64,000 nucleotides of DNA from Streptomyces sp. NRRL F-525 (GTDB lineage Bacteria; Actinomycetota; Actinomycetes; Streptomycetales; Streptomycetaceae): contig NZ_JNXE01000009.1 in assembly GCF_000716605.1 (NCBI RefSeq), positions 124,001 to 188,000 of the forward strand. Reading direction: 5' to 3'. A program made the translations under genes and the position numbers. This document shows positions 59,431 through 64,000 of this stretch, in pieces (positions within the stretch are counted from its first letter, which is position 1; each line of letters opens with the position of its first letter). The notes under the pieces are model-generated. The model was not told where the DNA came from. It searched no databases and worked only from the letters and a program-made list of their open reading frames with translations.

Positions 59431-61659
59431 CTAAGCCAATGCGCGGGCAAGATAGGGGTTGGCCCTTCGGCGGACGGTGAGCCCGAGGGAACCGGTGGCC
59501 GCCGCCAGAGTCATCGCGTACGAGTCCACGGCCCGCCGGACGTTGGGAGCGTCCAGGCTCGCTCCGGTGACGAGACGATCGAGATCCACGTACGCGGATC
59601 GGACGATCTCGATCCACCGGTAGACACGCCAGTCCTTTTCCCAGTCCTTGGTGTACGCGGCGGGCAGGTCACGCTGCCAGCGGCGGAACATCCGATCGCG
59701 GATCTCCGGCCGGGTCGGCGTGAGGTGCATGTGCCGGACCAGGTCGTAGAGGGGATCGCCGACCACCGCCATCTCCCAGTCGATGATCGTCAGTGCCAGG
59801 CTGTCCTCACGGCGTACCAGGTTCCATGGGTTGAGGTCTCCGTGCAGCAGGGTGGAGGTCCGGTGGCTCACCTTGTACCGGGACAGGATCTCCCGGAGTC
59901 TGGAAGCGTCGGGGAGTCCCAGGAACCGGGCCAGTTGCTGCGACTCCTTCGGCAGATCCTGCACCAGAATGACGAGTTGTTCGCTCAGCCAGCTGAAGAA
60001 GCCACCGCCTCCCGCCAGCGGGTCGACCTGGGTGTAATCCACCTTCGTCAAGGCGCCGAGCTGGGCAACGAGCCCGTCCGCCTCGTGCGGCAGCAGTCCA
60101 TGGACCGGATGATTCGGCTGCTGACTGGTGTCGCCGGGACCCTCGTAGGTGTGGATGGCGAAGGGGTCCTTGGAATACGTCTGGATGTCGATGGCTCTTT
60201 GGGAGTGGCTGTCGCCCAACGCCAGGACCCTCGGTGCCGCCACCGGCGCATTCGACAGCTCGATGGCCCGCAGCACGGCGTGCTCGCTGAGAAAGCTGCG
60301 CTCGCGCCGACAGACGTTCGCGACCTTGCGCCGCACCACGACGGGGAAGGCGGTGCCCGGTACGCGGACCACGGTATTGAGGTGCGCGGTGCCTTTGAAC
60401 ACCCGGCTGGCGGGCGCCGCGCCCTCCAGGAACAGCGCGTCGCAGACGGCGTCGTAGGGGAAGCCGAGGTGTTCCGGTACGCGCGGATCCGGCCGCCAGC
60501 CGATCGCTCTGCCGACCGCACCGCGCCGTGCCGTCCCGCCGGCCCCTGCGGATGCCCGCCAGCGGAAGAGGATCCGCTCGATCTCGCTCTCGCTCGGCAC
60601 ACTGCCGAGCCTGAGCGGCTCCGCTCCCGCCTCCAGAGCCCTGCGGACGGATGCCGTCGCCTCGTCCAGGCTCTTCTGGTCGAACGATTCCTCCAGGGAC
60701 TTCGCGGCCCGCATGACGTCCGGATAGACCGACTGCGCACGCTCGAAGGCCACGTAGTGCCGCAGGTCCCTCGCCAGACCGTTGACCGCTGAGGGCCGGA
60801 CCACCTGCATGGCTTCCGCCCAAGCGTCGACCACCTCGTCCCACTGGTACGACGGATACTGCATGCGGACGAGGTGGGTCGCGAGATCGTGCAGGGGATC
60901 GCCGTAGGTCGCCAATTCCCAATCGACGCAGATGAGGGGCGGATCACCCGCGTACGACATGATCAGGTTGTCGCGGTGCAGATCCGCGTGCAGCAGGCTG
61001 TACGGTCGCCGCGCCATGGCGGGTACCCGCTCGGCCAACCGGATCAGGGCGTCCTCGGAGATACCGAGGGCCGCGAACAGCCCACCGAAATACGGCCAGT
61101 TGGGCTTACGGATCTGACGGTCCGCCATTGAGGCCAACGTCCGCAGAAAGCCTTGGCTGTCCGTGTGATTGCTGGGCCAGAGCGACGGTCTGGCCGGCAG
61201 GGCCCCACTGCGGACTTGCGCCATCTGGGCGAGGAGACCCGCCAGCGCCTTCATCAGCAGCGTGTCGACCGGCTTTCCGTTTCCACAGACGCTGGAAAGC
61301 GGTACACCGTCCACATAGCTGTGGACAGCGAAGCCGTCCCCTTCGACCAAGCACTCCGGCACATTGGGCAGCACGCCCTTGATGGCCCGGAGAATCTCCG
61401 CCTCGTTCTCCCAGGTCCTGATCACCACGGGCAGCGCCTCGCGGCGTCTGATCCGCACGGTCACCGAGGTTCCGGCCTCTCGGCCCACCAGACCGGCCAT
61501 GGGTTCCGTCAGTGGCAGAACATAGTTCTGGTTGTGGAAACCGCTGCTCGCCTGACCTACTTCCGCAGCAAGCCACCTGAACGCCTCGTAGACGGCGTCG
61601 GACCGAACACTGGTGGGGCGTCTCCCAGCCACAAACCTGGGGACAGGCGGTGCGCCCAC
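59431..61659 (-). CDS. Double aminoglycoside-phosphotransferase-fold protein
   Basis: About 742 aa from the GTG at 61659 (CCGGAGCGGCCA upstream; an earlier GTG at 61734 has no ribosome site). Two complete APH kinase domains in tandem: the first with YSLLHADLHRDNLIM and LICVDWELATYGDPLHD (~222-255), the second with STLLHGDLNPWNLVR and LTIIDWEMAVVGDPLYD (~604-635). Both keep the catalytic Asp and metal Asp. Substrates unknown. The tandem arrangement is rare; the neighbouring HAD phosphatase and shared-domain sensors suggest a phosphorylation or dephosphorylation circuit. Confidence 0.85.
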   Translation of the reverse strand: MGAPPVPRFVAGRRPTSVRSDAVYEAFRWLAAEVGQASSGFHNQNYVLPLTEPMAGLVGREAGTSVTVRIRRREALPVVIRTWENEAEILRAIKGVLPNVPECLVEGDGFAVHSYVDGVPLSSVCGNGKPVDTLLMKALAGLLAQMAQVRSGALPARPSLWPSNHTDSQGFLRTLASMADRQIRKPNWPYFGGLFAALGISEDALIRLAERVPAMARRPYSLLHADLHRDNLIMSYAGDPPLICVDWELATYGDPLHDLATHLVRMQYPSYQWDEVVDAWAEAMQVVRPSAVNGLARDLRHYVAFERAQSVYPDVMRAAKSLEESFDQKSLDEATASVRRALEAGAEPLRLGSVPSESEIERILFRWRASAGAGGTARRGAVGRAIGWRPDPRVPEHLGFPYDAVCDALFLEGAAPASRVFKGTAHLNTVVRVPGTAFPVVVRRKVANVCRRERSFLSEHAVLRAIELSNAPVAAPRVLALGDSHSQRAIDIQTYSKDPFAIHTYEGPGDTSQQPNHPVHGLLPHEADGLVAQLGALTKVDYTQVDPLAGGGGFFSWLSEQLVILVQDLPKESQQLARFLGLPDASRLREILSRYKVSHRTSTLLHGDLNPWNLVRREDSLALTIIDWEMAVVGDPLYDLVRHMHLTPTRPEIRDRMFRRWQRDLPAAYTKDWEKDWRVYRWIEIVRSAYVDLDRLVTGASLDAPNVRRAVDSYAMTLAAATGSLGLTVRRRANPYLARALA

Positions 61660-61901
61660 TGGCCGCTCCGGAGTACTCGCGCGGAAGATACAGGGACAGG
61701 AAAACAGGTACGGGAGACACGGATCACCAGTCACGAGCGATACACGACATGACTAGATTCACGGTCGACTGGCTGAAACGTGTGGTTTGCCAGACATCCG
61801 TGCCAGGTCGCCCAAGGTTGGCCTGTATGCCATCCCTTACGCACGAACGGGAGCGGTTGCTCACACGATTGGCGCATGGTATCGACGCATGTCCGTAAGC
61901 G

Positions 61902-62774
61902 CTAATCGGCCAGGTGCTTCCAGACGGACTCGAACCAGGTCATCATGCCCTCCACGAAGACGGACCCCGGCGAGGTCGGGTCGGCGTCCTTCACGTGGTG
62001 CGTGAGGGTGGCGCCATACCCCAGCACGTCAAGTGCCGTGATCTTGTTCCCGTCGTCCAGAACCACCGCACGCTCGATGAGCGTGTAGACGCCGTGCAGC
62101 ACCTCCACGCCATTGATCACATACAGCTTGAAGGTCGGCGTCAGGGGCGTATGCCGGATCTCCAACTCGACGGACGAGACCAGGTTTTCGGCCTCCAGAG
62201 CCATCAGCACTTCACGCAGGGACTCCGTGTGCCGCTTGGTGATGTGGTGCAGGCGGTCCTGCAGCCGCGGATCGTCCTTGTCGTCCTTGGCCCGCGGATA
62301 CGGCAGCGTCATCGACTCGGTGGGCAGCAGCACACGCAGGGCGATGCGCCGAGGGGCGATGTTCTTGGCGCGGATCCGCTCCGCCTGCATGCGGATGTGC
62401 GCGTCCAGGGACTCGGACGTCAATGTGTAGACGTCCAGGGTGACTTCGGGCCGTTCGAAGGCTTCTCCTATCAGGGGCCCGAGCGTCAGTGCCTGGCGTG
62501 ACCGGCTGGCCCTGGGTGACCAGGACTGTATGCGCTGGTTCTTGATGACGCGTGAACCCTTGCCCTGCCGGGACTCGATCCAGCCTTCGTTGCGCAGCTC
62601 CTCGATGACCCGCTGCACCGTGTTCCGGGAGACCCCGAACTCCGTCGCGAGCGCCGACTGCGCCGGAAGATAGGAGCCCAGCGGATACACCCCGTCCGCC
62701 ATCCGGACCCGGAGCTCCTCCGCGACCCGACGGAACTCCTTGCCGCCGCCTTCGTCCTTCCCTGTCCCCGTCAC
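61902..62774 (-). CDS. GntR-family regulator with the shared C-terminal domain
   Basis: About 290 aa from a GTG at 62774 (a TTG at 62807 is possible). N-terminal winged HTH (~8-75: RRVAEELRVRMADGVYPLGS, SALATEFGVSRNTVQRVIEE, LRNEGWIESRQGKGSRV). The C-terminal domain (~110-290: RIALRVLLPTESMTLPYP; FKLYVINGVEVLHGVYTLIE; FVEGMMTWFESVWKHLAD) is homologous to that of the membrane protein at 58463. It is not a standard UTRA or FadR effector domain. A 14-bp palindrome overlies the start region, suggesting autoregulation. Confidence 0.85.
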   Translation of the reverse strand: MTGTGKDEGGGKEFRRVAEELRVRMADGVYPLGSYLPAQSALATEFGVSRNTVQRVIEELRNEGWIESRQGKGSRVIKNQRIQSWSPRASRSRQALTLGPLIGEAFERPEVTLDVYTLTSESLDAHIRMQAERIRAKNIAPRRIALRVLLPTESMTLPYPRAKDDKDDPRLQDRLHHITKRHTESLREVLMALEAENLVSSVELEIRHTPLTPTFKLYVINGVEVLHGVYTLIERAVVLDDGNKITALDVLGYGATLTHHVKDADPTSPGSVFVEGMMTWFESVWKHLAD

Positions 62775-62776
62775 AC

Positions 62777-62790
62777 ACGGTACGTACCGT
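62777..62790. promoter_or_regulatory. 14-bp palindrome ACGGTACGTACCGT at the GntR gene start
   Basis: Perfect palindrome 3-16 nt upstream of the GTG; GT…AC symmetry is typical of GntR sites. Confidence 0.6.
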
Positions 62791-62855
62791 CGACGGGTGA
62801 TCGACAAACCACATTCATTCAGGCAAGAGGTCAGTCAACTGACACGTTACTGGAT

Positions 62856-62916
62856 CAAGTTGACCGGGCATTTCTGCTACAAGCAGTCAACTTGCCGTCC
62901 CAGAGGGCAACTTGAC
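62856..62916. repeat. Repeated CAAGTTGAC / GTCAACTTG boxes upstream of the GntR gene
   Basis: CAAGTTGAC at 62856-62864, its inverse GTCAACTTG at 62886-62894, and CAACTTGAC at 62908-62916. A related AGTCAACT lies at 62833. Spacing of ~30 and ~22 nt. Candidate operators of the local regulators, AT-rich compared with the surroundings. Confidence 0.55.
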
Positions 62917-62942
62917 CGATTACCTCGTTGAGCCACTAGGGG

Positions 62943-63308
62943 GTGGGTGTCATCGGCATCCAAGTGCTCGGGGTCACCGTGCAGTTCGACGATCTGACCC
63001 AGCTGACGTTCTGGACCATAGGCCTGATCACCTCCCTGGCGGCATGGCTCCGCAGGCGAGGCAAGCGCTCAGGCAAGCAGAACAGTCGTACCGTCCGGTC
63101 TACCCTCGGAGCATCAGCAGCAAGGGCTCCAAGGAGTCGACAACGTGCTCTGCTCCGCCCGCCCTCAAAAGCTTCGCCTTACGTTCGTTACGCGCGTAGC
63201 CGAGGAACGGGACCCCTGCCTCCCGCGCGGCGTCGAAGTCCGTGGGGGAGTCGCCGATCATCAAGGCGGCGGCCGGCGCGGCCCCCATGGCGCTCAGGGC
63301 CCGGTTGA
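62943..63308 (+). CDS. Possible small membrane protein, doubtful
   Basis: A frame opening with MGVIGIQVLGVTVQFDDLTQ, followed by a hydrophobic helix (LTFWTIGLITSLAAWL) and a basic stretch RRRGKRSGKQNSR. The first ~55 residues look like a genuine single-helix protein preceded by GGGGG, but the frame then runs antisense through the HAD gene for ~210 nt with Arg/Ser/Pro-rich nonsense. Either the gene is real with an antisense 3' end, or only the first part was once coding. Confidence 0.3.
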   Translation: MGVIGIQVLGVTVQFDDLTQLTFWTIGLITSLAAWLRRRGKRSGKQNSRTVRSTLGASAARAPRSRQRALLRPPSKASPYVRYARSRGTGPLPPARRRSPWGSRRSSRRRPARPPWRSGPG

Positions 63309-63843
63309 GGCAGTGCGGGTCGGGCTTGAGGCGGTGGAGGTCCTGGGTGCGGCCGTAGATGTGCGGGGCGAAGCAGGTGACGAGACCTCGGCTCACAAGG
63401 TACTCGCGGACCACCCGGGGAGAGTTGTTCGTGGTGATCGCCAGTCGGGAGCCCGCCGCTCTCCAGGTGCGGATCAGCGGGTCGGCGTAGGCAGTGGGCA
63501 TCGCGGAGGCGGTGGCTCTCATCTCTTCCTGGGTGAGACGTTCCTCCAGCTCCGCCACCAGGTCGCTGCCGGAACGCCGGCGGTCCACTGCGCGCAGCAC
63601 TATGTGGGGGTCCAGGGATTCCCGTTCGGTGTCCGTCAGCAGCCCGTGGAGACCGCGGCCCTCGAGCCACTCCACGAGTTCGCGGGCCACCAGCTCGGCC
63701 TTGTGCCCCGCGAAGAGCCGACAGATCGGCCCGTCGAAGTCCCACAGCACCACGCGCGCACGCATGATCAGTTCCCGCAGCTTCTCGGTCTCTTTCTCTG
63801 CCTCTGCTGCCACCAGTTCAGTCTGCGCCGTATCAGGAGTCAC
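63100..63843 (-). CDS. HAD-family hydrolase (phosphatase)
   Basis: 247 aa from a GTG at 63843 whose first base is shared with the stop of the upstream gene (TAGTG), hence translational coupling. HAD motif I is VVLWDFDGPICRLF, motif II LAITTNNSPRVVREY, motif III RLKPDPHCLNRAL and motif IV MIGDSPTDFDAAREAG. Phosphoglycolate-phosphatase-like; substrate unknown. With the APH-like kinases nearby it may form a kinase/phosphatase pair. Confidence 0.9.
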   Translation of the reverse strand: MTPDTAQTELVAAEAEKETEKLRELIMRARVVLWDFDGPICRLFAGHKAELVARELVEWLEGRGLHGLLTDTERESLDPHIVLRAVDRRRSGSDLVAELEERLTQEEMRATASAMPTAYADPLIRTWRAAGSRLAITTNNSPRVVREYLVSRGLVTCFAPHIYGRTQDLHRLKPDPHCLNRALSAMGAAPAAALMIGDSPTDFDAAREAGVPFLGYARNERKAKLLRAGGAEHVVDSLEPLLLMLRG

Positions 63844-64000
63844 TAGGAGAGTGTCAGGTCCGTCGTGATGGTTTCCCAGAGGGCGTTGAACCACAGCTGG
63901 GATTGCTCCACGAAGGCCGCGTCCCGCTCGCCGGTCTGGCGGAGGAAGGAGAAGAGGAGGGACTGCGAGCCGAGGACGTCGTACATGTCCAGGGTCTGGG
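63843..64000 (-). CDS. Third protein with the shared C-terminal domain (cut by window edge)
   Basis: Only the last ~52 codons are in the window: TLDMYDVLGSQSLLFSFLRQ … DAAFVEQSQLWFNALWETI … LTLS. It aligns with the end of the GntR-type protein (DVLG-x-G … FVEGMMTWFESVWKHL). It is probably another regulator or sensor and starts an operon with the HAD gene. Confidence 0.65.
   Translation of the reverse strand, partial: QTLDMYDVLGSQSLLFSFLRQTGERDAAFVEQSQLWFNALWETITTDLTLS

Overview
The window is high-GC actinobacterial DNA, almost certainly from the chromosome core of a Streptomyces. Evidence: very high G+C at third codon positions, frequent GTG starts, a PHO box made of 11-nt direct repeats between phoRP and phoU, mycothiol biosynthesis (mshA), CarD, a twin-arginine exported protein, and a gene order (rRNA methyltransferase, cysS, ispF, ispD, carD, lipoprotein, phoP, phoR, phoU, a nickel-binding-like protein, then later gpmA and mshA) that matches from memory the S. 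coelicolor SCO42xx region. There are no rRNA or tRNA genes and no CRISPR array.

Layout. 0-13.6 kb is conserved housekeeping: DoxX (cut by the left edge), rlmB, cysS, ispF-ispD, carD, an exported lipoprotein, phoPR/phoU, a Cys-rich micropeptide, a DUF4242 protein, a sedolisin and two envelope proteins. 13.9-19.4 kb is an unusual block. A SARP-type regulator fused to a ThsA-type macro domain is divergent from a membrane-anchored macro-domain protein. That protein is convergent with a three-gene operon encoding an NTF2/DUF4878-like anchored protein, a 532-aa membrane protein and a TIR-like protein. The last two share a Gly/Asn/Gln/aromatic motif at the C-terminus of one and the N-terminus of the other, as in bacterial amyloid-signalling partner pairs. 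I read this block as a Thoeris-II-like or TIR/macro immune system with an amyloid-type link and its own macro-sensing regulator. That reading is inference.

19.7-27.6 kb is an integrated element inserted at the 3' end of gpmA. It has 18-bp core repeats at both ends, inner arm-like repeats, xis-int, a decayed repSA-like remnant, a small SpdB-like membrane protein and, as cargo, an AT-richer gene for a Mrr-like nuclease fused to a NACHT ATPase (bNACHT/NLR antiphage type). Blocks two and three together form a defence island of about 14 kb.

27.6-44.5 kb returns to core and common Streptomyces genes: gpmA, an MFS transporter, DUF2000/AraC, methyltransferases, an exported beta-helix protein, YbjN-mshA, an NlpC/P60 endopeptidase, a REC-PP2C phosphatase, the conserved XRE-HbhA-DUF2516 operon with a perfect 20-bp operator, and a NarL-type two-component system. 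A GC-rich minisatellite of about 30-nt units lies at 44.56-44.93 kb.

45-58.4 kb is accessory metabolism and regulation: a lipoprotein hydrolase, TetR/oxidoreductase pairs with visible palindromic operators, an ADH-AKR pair with an XRE regulator, a complete ECF41 sigma factor module, acetyl- and phosphotransferases, RraA and a Ddn-hemerythrin fusion. At the right edge (58.4-64 kb) is a second little-known cluster. Three proteins (one membrane-anchored, one GntR-type, one cut by the edge) share one C-terminal domain and surround a double-APH protein and a HAD phosphatase.
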